A stretch of 64,000 nt of DNA. Origin: CAZNSX01 sp964575845 (lineage in GTDB: Bacteria > UBA8248 > CAZNSX01). The translations under genes were made by a program, and so were the position numbers. Numbering within the stretch: position 1 is the stretch's first letter; each line of letters begins with the position of its first letter. The notes under the pieces are model-generated. The model was not told the DNA's origin. It saw only the letters and a list, made by a program, of their open reading frames with translations, and did not search any database. Positions 51,548 through 59,735 of the stretch are shown in pieces. Location of the stretch: contig CAZNSX010000001.1 in NCBI GenBank assembly GCA_964575845.1, positions 248,001 through 312,000 of the forward strand, written 5' to 3'.

Positions 51548-53389
51548 ATGAAAGATGAATTACATAAACTTCCAGGCCCTCTTCTCCTACTAGCGGGACC
51601 AGGGACAGGTAAAACATATCAGCTCGCGAAAAGAATCAAGTACCTCGTTGAGGAAGAAAATGTATCCCCTCAGAATATTACCGTAATAACTTTCACTAAT
51701 ACAGCAGCAAGAAATATGCATGAAAGAATTTCGGATGTTAGTAATTCAAGGCTCTATGTTCCTCCCGAAAAGCAACCTAAGATGATTTGCACAATGCATA
51801 GTTTAGGGAGTAGGATTTTGGGAGAAAAGGGGTCGGAGCTTGGACTAAGTGAGAATATTCGTGTCGTTTCCACAGATAAACTTCGAAATATTCTCGTTGG
51901 AGATGCTGCTCAACTGGCTGGTTTTAAGAGGGATGATGGCGAGGAGACTGCGAGATGTCGCCAATTTGGAAATTGTAGTCCGTCAGACAACCGTAAGTGT
52001 AAAATTTGCGAAGAATATCAGAATATTCTTCGTAAATGTTCTGCGGTTGATCATGATGATCAGATATTGCTTGCTTGCAGGGTTCTAAAAGAAGATACGG
52101 CATTGCTTCAAAAATACCGTTCCTATTGCGAACACCTATTAGTTGATGAGTACCAAGATATAAACGCAGGTCAATTTGAGCTTATTTATTTTTTGTCGAA
52201 GGGACAACGTGAGGGTCTATTTGTTGTTGGTGACGATGATCAAAGTATTTATTCATGGCGTGGTGGCTCGCCAAAATTTATCAGGAGATTTGGAGAGCAT
52301 TTTGGCAATGAAGCACAAATAAAGTCTCTAAAGAAATCCTTTCGTTGCCGCCGGCATATTCTTGAAGGTGCGAAGAGCGTTGTTAGAAAATATGATAAAA
52401 CGCGACTTTCAAAAGGTCAAATTGAGCACAAAGAGGAGGAGGCAGGGAAAATAGTAATCCACAATGTTGCAAGTGATCAAAAAGAAGCATATCTTGTGAG
52501 GTCGATTGTTGAGCGAGTTATTGCTTCGGAGAGGATTTTAATCCTTTTGCCATATAGAGCTTTTTCTGAGGGAATTGTTGCAGAGTTGAGAAGAGCAAGA
52601 ATCCGCTATAGTGCTCCACCCGTGCTTCCGGGAGAAGGACTACCTCTTATTTCAACGCTTTATCAATGGCTAAGGGACAATTCTGACAGCTTAGCTTTTC
52701 GCGAAAGTTTGGATGCGTATATTAATAATCCCGATTCCCGCATTCCGTCTGCAAAGGTAAAGATGCCTAAGAAACTAGAGGAGAGGGAGAATGCCCTCTT
52801 AAAGATCAGCTTGTTATGGAAATATTTTAAAATTGGTAAAATTAATAGTTTCTGGAAAGCTATTGAATCAAACAAAGAGAATGATGAATTATATTCAAAA
52901 TCTTTTTGTGCTTTTGAACGACTTCGTGTGTTGAATGAAGCTCAGCGCGATCCAGCGAGCTTTATTGCTGAGGTAGTAAGAATTATTGTTCCATGGAAGA
53001 AGACAAAGGCTTTCTTGGATGAGATACAATTGTGGGTGGAAACCTCAAGAGAAATAGACGGTAGAGCAGTAGGGAGGGTTGTGCAATTAGTGACTTTGCA
53101 GGGCGCAAAAGGATTGGAGGCGGATGTAGTATGTATTGTTGGTTTGGAAGAAGGGACTCTTCCAAAAAGTGGTTTATCTCGAGAAGATATGGCCGAACAA
53201 AGCCGCCTGATGTTTGTCTCCATGACCAGGGCCATTAAAGAACTCCATCTCTTTCATGCCAGGAAAAGGTCGGCAGCTAAGGTTTACAGACCGATTTACA
53301 AGAGAGGAGAACAGCCTGATATTGAGGGATCACGTTTTTTGGACGTAATTCCAGATGAACATAAAGAAATTAAATATCATCCTGCTTGA
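51548..53389 (+). CDS. UvrD/Rep-type superfamily 1 helicase with a Cys4 insertion
   Basis: The 613-residue protein has the SF1A helicase motifs: motif I AGPGTGKTYQLAKRI near residue 16, VITFTNTAARNMHERI (Ia), motif II LLVDEYQDIN, motif III VVGDDDQSIYSWRGGSP, and late motifs VQLVTLQGAKGLEADVV and FVSMTRAIKELHLF (V-VI). Between Ia and II lies a cysteine group (Cys137, 143, 151, 154) that may bind zinc or a cluster; canonical UvrD lacks it at this place. The gene is markedly A+T-richer than its neighbours, a sign of transfer. Size and context resemble helicases of phage-defence operons, but no nuclease gene is present. Start ATG 51548; a TTG two codons earlier is weaker. Confidence 0.88.
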   Translation: MKDELHKLPGPLLLLAGPGTGKTYQLAKRIKYLVEEENVSPQNITVITFTNTAARNMHERISDVSNSRLYVPPEKQPKMICTMHSLGSRILGEKGSELGLSENIRVVSTDKLRNILVGDAAQLAGFKRDDGEETARCRQFGNCSPSDNRKCKICEEYQNILRKCSAVDHDDQILLACRVLKEDTALLQKYRSYCEHLLVDEYQDINAGQFELIYFLSKGQREGLFVVGDDDQSIYSWRGGSPKFIRRFGEHFGNEAQIKSLKKSFRCRRHILEGAKSVVRKYDKTRLSKGQIEHKEEEAGKIVIHNVASDQKEAYLVRSIVERVIASERILILLPYRAFSEGIVAELRRARIRYSAPPVLPGEGLPLISTLYQWLRDNSDSLAFRESLDAYINNPDSRIPSAKVKMPKKLEERENALLKISLLWKYFKIGKINSFWKAIESNKENDELYSKSFCAFERLRVLNEAQRDPASFIAEVVRIIVPWKKTKAFLDEIQLWVETSREIDGRAVGRVVQLVTLQGAKGLEADVVCIVGLEEGTLPKSGLSREDMAEQSRLMFVSMTRAIKELHLFHARKRSAAKVYRPIYKRGEQPDIEGSRFLDVIPDEHKEIKYHPA

Positions 53390-53582
53390 ACATCTCAGAA
53401 TTGGAGCTACATAGCTTGAATACGGTGATTGAAGGATCGCGTCTTGAGGGGGGTTTTCCTTCAGGATATCTGTCTCCGCTGGGTTTTGTGCAAACCACCC
53501 TCCGAGCTGAGTTAGCCAAACCTTGAGTATTTTGCGCCATAAAATCTATGAAATTTTACTGAAGGTTCCCTCAGACAAGGGC

Positions 53583-53610
53583 TTGACTTTTCTAAAATAT
53601 GTGCTAAATA
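53583..53610 (+). promoter_or_regulatory. Promoter upstream of the COX24-like gene
   Basis: TTGACT (53583-53588), a 16-base spacer, TAAATA (53605-53610), in an A+T-rich patch about 40 bases before the start codon. The AGGAGG ribosome site follows directly upstream of the gene. Confidence 0.5.
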
Positions 53611-53650
53611 TAACACTTTAATATCATACTGCGTCTTAGGAGGTGTTTTT

Positions 53651-53743
53651 ATGGGAAGCGTGGTGAAGAAGCGGCGGGCCAAGATGCGGAAACATAAGCA
53701 TAAGAAGCTCACGGCCCGGAGCCGCCACAAGAAAAAGCGATGA
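53651..53743 (+). CDS. AURKAIP1/COX24 domain-containing small basic protein
   Basis: The frame encodes only 30 residues, starting MGSVVKKRRAKMRKHKHKK and ending RSRHKKKR. The length, the KKRRxKMRKHKHKK core and the RxRHKKK end match the very small bacterial proteins annotated with the AURKAIP1/COX24 domain, homologues of the mitochondrial small-subunit protein mS38. It probably sits on the small ribosomal subunit. AGGAGG precedes the ATG by 8 bases. Confidence 0.85.
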   Translation: MGSVVKKRRAKMRKHKHKKLTARSRHKKKR

Positions 53744-53821
53744 CGACCCTGAAGGGAATGAACCGCCTGGAGGCTTTACCCGGTAGGAGCATGAGGCCAC
53801 TCCCCCTTTAGAGAAAATATC

Positions 53822-54142
53822 ATGGCCAAAGGAGCGGTAACGAAGCTTGACTCCGGGGAACTTGGGTGGACGCCCATAGGGCCGGGAAAGTGGCTGAAAA
53901 AGCTCAACAGCGACGGGGAGAGGCCCGGCGCCGGAACCCTCCTCATCAAGGTGGAGCCGAGAGGGGTGCTCGAGCGCCACAAGCATGAACTTGTGAGCGA
54001 GGTCTTCATCCTGGAGGGAGCTCTCGCGGGGGAGGGGACCCTTCTTTCTGCGGGCTCCTACCACTGCCTCCCTGCGGGGCGTGAGCACGGCCCCTTCAGG
54101 GCTTTAGAGAAGGGCTGCGTTTTCTTTGAGACCCTCCATTGA
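53822..54142 (+). CDS. Cupin domain protein
   Basis: The 106-residue protein is a single small cupin of the ChrR-like type: LIKVEPRGVLERHKHELVSEVFILEG carries two His and a Glu of the metal site, and SYHCLPAGREHGPF the last His. It binds a divalent metal, but the role is unknown. The stop codon overlaps a hairpin that probably ends the transcript. Confidence 0.8.
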   Translation: MAKGAVTKLDSGELGWTPIGPGKWLKKLNSDGERPGAGTLLIKVEPRGVLERHKHELVSEVFILEGALAGEGTLLSAGSYHCLPAGREHGPFRALEKGCVFFETLH

Positions 54143-54151
54143 GGGGGGGTC
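54130..54151 (+). terminator. Hairpin at the end of the cupin gene
   Basis: GACCCTCC (54130-54137) pairs with GGGGGGTC (54144-54151) in 8 base pairs including one G-U, with a 6-base loop, and is followed by TTGAATT. It includes the stop codon. Confidence 0.5.
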
Positions 54152-54372
54152 TTGAATTAAGATCTCCAATCCCGCCTCTTTGCGAGAATTACCCACAAAT
54201 CAATTCCATCCCCGCCAGGTCAGGACGTCTGAGCTGCGCCCCGACCCTCCTGAGGCGCAGAGATGCGGCATCCGCCAGTGGCCGAAAGAGGTTTGTCTTG
54301 GGAGGGCCTTTGAAGTAGAATTCTTATAGTAGATTTTTTCGCCCCCCAGACTTTGGGAAGAGGTGATCCGAG

Positions 54373-54600
54373 CTGCCCAAGACCAAGCCCGCCTTCAGGG
54401 TCGGAGTTGACCGCCGGCTTTGCAAGGGCTGCGAGCTCTGCATACCCGTCTGCCCGGAAGGTATCCTCGCCCTGGGCGAGGAGTTCAACCCTTCGGGTTT
54501 TCTTACAGTTAAAATCCTCGATTATGACGGCTGCACAGGATGCCAGAGGTGCGCGCTCATCTGCCCGGACGTTGCCATCCGGATCCTGAGGGAGGATTGA
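54373..54600 (+). CDS. 2-oxoacid:ferredoxin oxidoreductase delta subunit (2x[4Fe-4S] ferredoxin)
   Basis: The 75-residue protein has two standard cluster motifs, CKGCELCIPVCPEG and CTGCQRCALICPDV, as in KorD/VorD. It is short for automatic callers and has no ATG, GTG or TTG start: the frame opens after a TGA at 54364, and the only plausible start is CTG at 54373, with AAGAGGTGAT before it. It lies 10 bases before the alpha subunit gene and carries electrons from the thiamine site to free ferredoxin. Confidence 0.85.
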   Translation: MPKTKPAFRVGVDRRLCKGCELCIPVCPEGILALGEEFNPSGFLTVKILDYDGCTGCQRCALICPDVAIRILRED

Positions 54601-54610
54601 GGGGGGCGCG

Positions 54611-55681
54611 GTGGCGGAGAAAGTGCTGATAAAGGGTGCCGAGGCCATGGGTGAGGCCGCCATCCGCGCGGGCTGCCGGGCCTTTTTCGGCTATCCCATA
54701 ACGCCTCAGAGCCAGCTCCTTGAGTACATGGCGAGGCGGATGCCCGAGGTGCCGGGCGGCGTTTTCCTCCAGACGGAGAGCGAGCTTGCGGCGATCTACA
54801 TGGTCTACGGCGCCGCCCTGGGCGGCGTGCGGGCGATGACCTCCTCCTCCGGCCCTGGGATAAGCCTCATGCAGGAGGCCATCTCCTATCTCTGCGCGGC
54901 GGAGCTCCCTTGCGTTATCGCCAATTTCTCCCGGGGAGGGCCGGGCCTGGGCGGAATCCATGCGGCGGGCTCAGACTACCATCAGGCCACCCGCGGGGGC
55001 GGCCACAGCGACTATCATACCATCGTGCTCGCACCCTCCACGATACAGGAGATGATGGAGCTCACGGGCCTTGCCTTCGAGCTCGCGGACAGGTACCGAA
55101 ACCCCGTCATCATCCTGGCCGACGCCCTTCTGGCCCAGATGATGGAGTCGGTGGAGCTCGGGGATGGTTCCCTTGAAGAGCTTCCGCCCAAGGATTGGGC
55201 CCTCACAGGGGCGCGGGGAAGGCCGCGAAGGGTCATCCACTCGATAGCGTTTGACCCGGAAGAGCTCGAGCGCTTCAACAGGAAGCTCGCGGAGAAATAC
55301 CGGGAGATGAGCGCGAAGGAGCGAAGGTTTGAGGTCAAGGGGGATGGAGGGGAGCTTCTGATTATCGCGTTCGGCACGGCCGCGAGAATGGCGGCGACAG
55401 CCCAGGAGAGAGCGCGGGAGGAGGGGCTTGAGGTCTCCCTCTTCCGCCCCATAACCCTCTGGCCCTTTCCCTATGAAGAGCTCGCCCGTGAGGCCCGCGG
55501 CTACAGGCGCTTTCTCGTGCTCGAGATGAGCCTGGGGCAGATGTATGAGGATGTCCTGATTGCGCTCACCGAGCGCGATGGGCTTGAGTTCTACGGGAGA
55601 ACGGGAGGCGTCATACCTTCTGTAACAGAGATCCTGGGGAAAGCCAGGGCTATGCTCAAGGGGGCGGAGGCTCTCGGGTGA
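54611..55681 (+). CDS. 2-oxoacid:ferredoxin oxidoreductase alpha subunit
   Basis: The 356-residue protein is the pyrimidine-binding and domain-II subunit of KorA/VorA type: GCRAFFGYPITPQSQLLEYM, TESELAAIYMVYGAALGG, RAMTSSSGPGISLMQEAI, and the C-terminal swinging domain LFRPITLWPFPYEEL. Together with beta, gamma and delta it oxidatively decarboxylates a 2-oxoacid to acyl-CoA with ferredoxin. GTG start after GAGGGGGG. Branched-chain 2-oxoacid or 2-oxoglutarate are the usual substrates of this layout; sequence alone does not choose. Confidence 0.92.
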   Translation: MAEKVLIKGAEAMGEAAIRAGCRAFFGYPITPQSQLLEYMARRMPEVPGGVFLQTESELAAIYMVYGAALGGVRAMTSSSGPGISLMQEAISYLCAAELPCVIANFSRGGPGLGGIHAAGSDYHQATRGGGHSDYHTIVLAPSTIQEMMELTGLAFELADRYRNPVIILADALLAQMMESVELGDGSLEELPPKDWALTGARGRPRRVIHSIAFDPEELERFNRKLAEKYREMSAKERRFEVKGDGGELLIIAFGTAARMAATAQERAREEGLEVSLFRPITLWPFPYEELAREARGYRRFLVLEMSLGQMYEDVLIALTERDGLEFYGRTGGVIPSVTEILGKARAMLKGAEALG

Positions 55682-56424
55682 AAGAGATTTTCAAGAGGTC
55701 AGCGCTGCTCACCGAGAAGCCCTTCCACTACTGCCCGGGCTGCTCCCACGGTGTGATAACGCGGCTTCTGGCCGAAGTGATAGAAGGGATGGGCCTGAGG
55801 GAGGTTGCCATCGGGGTCGGCCCTGTGGGCTGCTCGGAGGTCATCGTTGACTATCTGGACATAGACATGGCGGGCGCGGCCCACGGGAGGGCCATCGCCG
55901 TGGCCGTGGGCCTAAAGCGCACGCAGCCAGATAAGTTCATCTTCACCTACCAGGGGGATGGAGATCTCGCCGCCATAGGCATGGCGGAGACGGTCCATGC
56001 CGCGGCCAGGGGGGAGAACATCTCCGTCGTCTTCGTCAATAACGCCATCTTCGGGATGACGGGAGGCCAGTCGGCCCCAACCACGCTGCCCGGCCAGAAG
56101 ACGACGACCGACCCTCTGGGCCGTGAGCTCGCAGGAGGGGCGGGGCCCATACGGGTGCCGGAGCTCCTCTCCTCCCTTGAGGGCGCCTGCTACCTCGCAA
56201 GGGTCTCAGTCCACACGCCAGAGCACGTGCTCAAGGCGAAGAGAGCCCTGAGGAGGGCTTTTGAATGCCAGATGAAGGGCCTCGGGTTTTCCCTTGTGGA
56301 GGTTCTTTCCACATGCCCTCCCAACTGGCACATGAGCCCCAGGGGGGCTACGAGATGGGTGGAAGAGCGGATGCTGCCCTGTTTCCCCCTCGGGGAGTTC
56401 AAGGTGCCGGGGGGTGGCCCTTAG
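55678..56424 (+). CDS. 2-oxoacid:ferredoxin oxidoreductase beta subunit
   Basis: The 248-residue protein binds thiamine diphosphate: YCPGCSHGVITRLLAEVI at the start, the TPP motif GDGDLAAIGMAETVHAA, then NNAIFGMTGGQSAPTTLPG, and CPPNWHMSPRGATRW near the end. It overlaps the alpha gene by 4 bases and abuts the gamma gene with no gap. Confidence 0.93.
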   Translation: MKEIFKRSALLTEKPFHYCPGCSHGVITRLLAEVIEGMGLREVAIGVGPVGCSEVIVDYLDIDMAGAAHGRAIAVAVGLKRTQPDKFIFTYQGDGDLAAIGMAETVHAAARGENISVVFVNNAIFGMTGGQSAPTTLPGQKTTTDPLGRELAGGAGPIRVPELLSSLEGACYLARVSVHTPEHVLKAKRALRRAFECQMKGLGFSLVEVLSTCPPNWHMSPRGATRWVEERMLPCFPLGEFKVPGGGP

Positions 56425-56985
56425 ATGCGCTATGAGGTGCTGGCCGCGGGCTCTGGCGGCCAGGGCGTACTCCTCCTGGGGGAGGTGATGGCCTATGGGG
56501 CAATGCTAGAGGGGAAGGAGGTTGCATGGGTTCCCTCCTACGGGCCCGAGATGCGGGGGGGAACGGCAAACTGCTCCCTGGTCATATCTGATGGCCCACT
56601 TGGCGCGCCGCTTGTTGAAGAGGCAGATCTCCTCATCATTCTGAATGAGCCCTCCCTTGAGCGCTTCAGGGGGAGGCTCAAGGGGGGCGGGCTGCTCCTC
56701 TGGAATAGCTCCACAATAAAGCGAGGCCCTCCCGATGGAGGGAGGGGGTCCTTCGGAATCCCTGCGAATGAGCTCGCGCTCAAGGCCGGGAACATCCTCT
56801 CGGCCAACATGGTCATGCTTGGGGGTGCGGTCGAGCTAACCGGGGTGGTCTGCCGGGAGAGCCTTGAGAGGGCTCTTGAGCACTTCATGGCGGGCGGCAA
56901 GGAGCGGTATCTGGAAACTAATAGGAAGGCCATTAACGAGGGAGCTAGTTTTATAAAAAACAACATATTATCTGCTAAAATCTAG
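56425..56985 (+). CDS. 2-oxoacid:ferredoxin oxidoreductase gamma subunit
   Basis: The 186-residue protein has the gamma-domain hallmarks GSGGQGVLLLGEVMAYGAM and SYGPEMRGGTANCSLVIS. It starts directly after the beta stop codon. The order delta-alpha-beta-gamma is that of Kor/Vor operons in anaerobes. Confidence 0.93.
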   Translation: MRYEVLAAGSGGQGVLLLGEVMAYGAMLEGKEVAWVPSYGPEMRGGTANCSLVISDGPLGAPLVEEADLLIILNEPSLERFRGRLKGGGLLLWNSSTIKRGPPDGGRGSFGIPANELALKAGNILSANMVMLGGAVELTGVVCRESLERALEHFMAGGKERYLETNRKAINEGASFIKNNILSAKI

Positions 56986-57043
56986 AAATGACTTTAGGCT
57001 CAGCGTCCTTTTTTCCGCTTTTCAAAATTTAGGGTGATAGGAT

Positions 57044-58171
57044 ATGTCGGAGCCAGCAGAAGGAAGGATAGAGCGCCTGCTCAGGCGGGGAATCGGAGAA
57101 ATCAGGCCATACATCACGGGGAGGCTCGCCTCCGAGGTCGAGGAAGAGTACGGGCTCACCGATGTGGTGAAGCTCGCCTCGAACGAGAACCCCCTCGGCC
57201 CCTCGCCAAAGGGCATGAGGGCCGCGCGGAAGGCGGTCGAGGGGGTGGGGCGCTACCCGGATGGGAGCGCAAGGGCTCTCAAGAGGGAGCTCGCCCGGAT
57301 GCTCTCCCTTAAAGAGGGGGAGCTCATCGTCGGAAACGGGGGAGACGATGTCCTCTCCATCCTGGGAAGAACCTTGATAAATGATGGGGATGAATGCATC
57401 ATCCCCAATCCCTCCTTTACGCCTTATGAGACCGTCACCCGGGTGATGGGGGGAGTCCCCGTCTTCAGCCCTCTCAAAGATTTCGCAATCGACCTTGATG
57501 ATATAAAAAGAAAGATGGGGCCGAGGACAAAGCTCATTTACCTCTGCAATCCCAATAACCCGACGGGCACCATAATAAGGGAGCCCGAGTTCAGTGATTT
57601 CCTGAAAGACCTCCCCCAAGACGTCGTCGCGGTGGCGGATGAGGCCTACTTTGACTTTGTGGAGGACGCCCGCTTTCCCGACTCCCTCTCCTTAAGGGCA
57701 TCCGGCCTCAGGAACCTCTTCATAGTGAGGACCTTCTCAAAGGTCTATGGGCTGGCTGGCTTCCGGGTGGGCTACGGTATCGGGAGTGAGGAGCTCATCT
57801 CCTACATGCACCGGGTCAAGGAGCCCTTCAACGTGAGCCTCGTTGCGCAGGCCGCGGCGCTTGCGGCACTTTCCGATGGAAAGCATGTCGCAAAAAGCAA
57901 GCAGCTCGTGCTGGATGAAAAGCGATTTCTTTACACTGAATTTGACCGCCTCGGCCTTAGCTATGTGCCCACTGAGGCGAACTTTATCTTCCTGAGGACA
58001 GGCCTCGACTCAAGTGAGCTCCACCCTGAGCTCATGAAGAGGGGCGTCATCATCAGGCCGGGCCACCTCTTCGGCTACCCCGAATATGTCCGCATCACCA
58101 TCGGGACGAGGGAGCAGAACGAGCGGTTTTTGGGGGCGTTGAGGGAGATTCTTAAAGAGAAAAAGGCTTAA
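57044..58171 (+). CDS. hisC: Histidinol-phosphate aminotransferase-like class I/II aminotransferase
   Basis: The 375-residue PLP enzyme matches HisC: KLASNENPLGPSPKGMRA, NGGDDVLSILGRTLI, YLCNPNNPTGT, ADEAYFDF, and the PLP Lys in VRTFSKVYGLAGFRVGYG. Other his genes are absent; it sits between a 2-oxoacid:ferredoxin oxidoreductase and the histidine-degrading hut genes. It may serve histidine synthesis or instead act as a broad aromatic or amino-acid aminotransferase that feeds 2-oxoacids to the neighbouring enzyme. The gap to the gamma gene is 58 bases. Confidence 0.85.
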   Translation: MSEPAEGRIERLLRRGIGEIRPYITGRLASEVEEEYGLTDVVKLASNENPLGPSPKGMRAARKAVEGVGRYPDGSARALKRELARMLSLKEGELIVGNGGDDVLSILGRTLINDGDECIIPNPSFTPYETVTRVMGGVPVFSPLKDFAIDLDDIKRKMGPRTKLIYLCNPNNPTGTIIREPEFSDFLKDLPQDVVAVADEAYFDFVEDARFPDSLSLRASGLRNLFIVRTFSKVYGLAGFRVGYGIGSEELISYMHRVKEPFNVSLVAQAAALAALSDGKHVAKSKQLVLDEKRFLYTEFDRLGLSYVPTEANFIFLRTGLDSSELHPELMKRGVIIRPGHLFGYPEYVRITIGTREQNERFLGALREILKEKKA

Positions 58172-58193
58172 AGGGGTTGAGGAGAAAAACTAT

Positions 58194-59729
58194 ATGACCA
58201 GCCCGGTCAGCCTCAACGGAGAGACCCTCACGCTCGAGGAAGTGGAGCGTGTGGCGCGCGATGGGGCCCAGGTTGCCATCTCCCAGAAGGCCATGAGGAA
58301 GATTGAGCGCTCGAGGGACTCCATCTCACGAATCATCGCCTCAGGGCGTCCCGTCTATGGCGTGACGACGGGTTTCGGCTCTCTCGCGAACGTGCGGGTG
58401 GATGAGCGCGAGATGGGCCGGCTCCAGCTAAACCTCATCCGGAGCCACACGGCGGGCACGAGGGAGCCCTTCAGTGAGGAGGTCACAAGGGCCGTCATAC
58501 TCCTGAGGGCTCATGTGCTCACGATGGGGTGCTCGGGCGTGAGGCCAGAGCTGGTCAAGGCGATGGTTGAGCTTCTGAACAGGAGGGTCCACCCCGTTAT
58601 CCCCCAGCAGGGCTCTGTCGGGGCCTCCGGCGACCTCGCCCCGCTCGCGCACCTGGGAGCCGCCCTCATAGGCGAGGGAGAGGCCATCCATGACGGGAAG
58701 GCCATGCCGGCTGGGAAGGCCCTCAAGAGGGCGGGCCTCTCGCCTTTTACCCTCGGCCCCAAGGAAGGCCTTGCAATCATAAACGGGACAGAGGTGATGA
58801 CCGCCCAGGGGGTCATGACCCTGCTTCGGGCTGAGCGGCTCGTCAAGACGGCCGACATCGCGGGCTGCATGACGCTGGAGGCCCTGATGGGCACGGCCGC
58901 CTCCTTTGACCACAGGATCCACGACCTCCGCCCTCACCGCGGCCAGAGAGACTCAGCCCGCAATCTCTCGAAGCTCATGCGTGGAAGCCTCATCGCCAAG
59001 AGTCATAAGCTCCTCCCTCACGAGGTTCAGGATGCCTACTCCCTCAGGTGCATGCCCCAGGTGCACGGCGCGGTACGCGATGCCCTTAGGCACGTGAGAG
59101 AAGTGCTCGAGACCGAGGTCAATTCCGTCACCGATAACCCCCTCGTCATCTCTGAAGGGGATGAAGTCCTCATGGGCGGCAATTTCCACGGGGAGCCCGT
59201 GGCTCTTGCCCTCGACTACATGACGATCGCGCTCTCCGAGCTCGGCTCCATCTCTGAGAGGAGAATCGAGCGCCTTGTGAACCCGGCGCTCAGCAACCTC
59301 CCCGCGTTCCTGACCCCCTCGGGCGGGCTCAACTCGGGCTACATGCTGCTCCAGATTGCAGCCGCCTCGCTCGCCTCAGAAAATAAGGTTCTCTCGCATC
59401 CCGCAAGCGTGGACTCAATCCCCACCTCGGCCAATAAGGAAGACCACGTGAGCATGGGCTGCTTCGCCGCGAGAAAGGGGAATCAGGTCTTGGGGAATGT
59501 GGAGAGAATCATCGCGTTTGAGCTTCTCGCGGCGGCCCAGGGCCTGGATTTCCTCTCCCCGCTTAAGCCGGGGCCGGGCGTTGAGGCGGCCTGGCGGCTC
59601 GTGAGAAGCAAGGTGCCAAAGCTTCTTGAAGATAGAAACCCGGGGCCTGATATGGAGGCGGTGCGCGAGATGGTGGCAGGCGGGGGCCTCATCCATGCCG
59701 CGGAAGCCGCCGTCGGGCCACTTCACTGA
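58194..59729 (+). CDS. hutH: Histidine ammonia-lyase
   Basis: HutH deaminates histidine to urocanate. The 511-residue protein has the GSVGASGDLAPLAHLG motif, whose Ala-Ser-Gly cyclises to the MIO cofactor, plus YGVTTGFGSLANV, and the RCMPQVHGAVRDAL and NFHGEPVALALDYM blocks. The length is normal. It opens a run of hut genes with gaps of 6 bases or overlaps, clearly one operon. Confidence 0.96.
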   Translation: MTSPVSLNGETLTLEEVERVARDGAQVAISQKAMRKIERSRDSISRIIASGRPVYGVTTGFGSLANVRVDEREMGRLQLNLIRSHTAGTREPFSEEVTRAVILLRAHVLTMGCSGVRPELVKAMVELLNRRVHPVIPQQGSVGASGDLAPLAHLGAALIGEGEAIHDGKAMPAGKALKRAGLSPFTLGPKEGLAIINGTEVMTAQGVMTLLRAERLVKTADIAGCMTLEALMGTAASFDHRIHDLRPHRGQRDSARNLSKLMRGSLIAKSHKLLPHEVQDAYSLRCMPQVHGAVRDALRHVREVLETEVNSVTDNPLVISEGDEVLMGGNFHGEPVALALDYMTIALSELGSISERRIERLVNPALSNLPAFLTPSGGLNSGYMLLQIAAASLASENKVLSHPASVDSIPTSANKEDHVSMGCFAARKGNQVLGNVERIIAFELLAAAQGLDFLSPLKPGPGVEAAWRLVRSKVPKLLEDRNPGPDMEAVREMVAGGGLIHAAEAAVGPLH

Positions 59730-59735
59730 GAGGCC

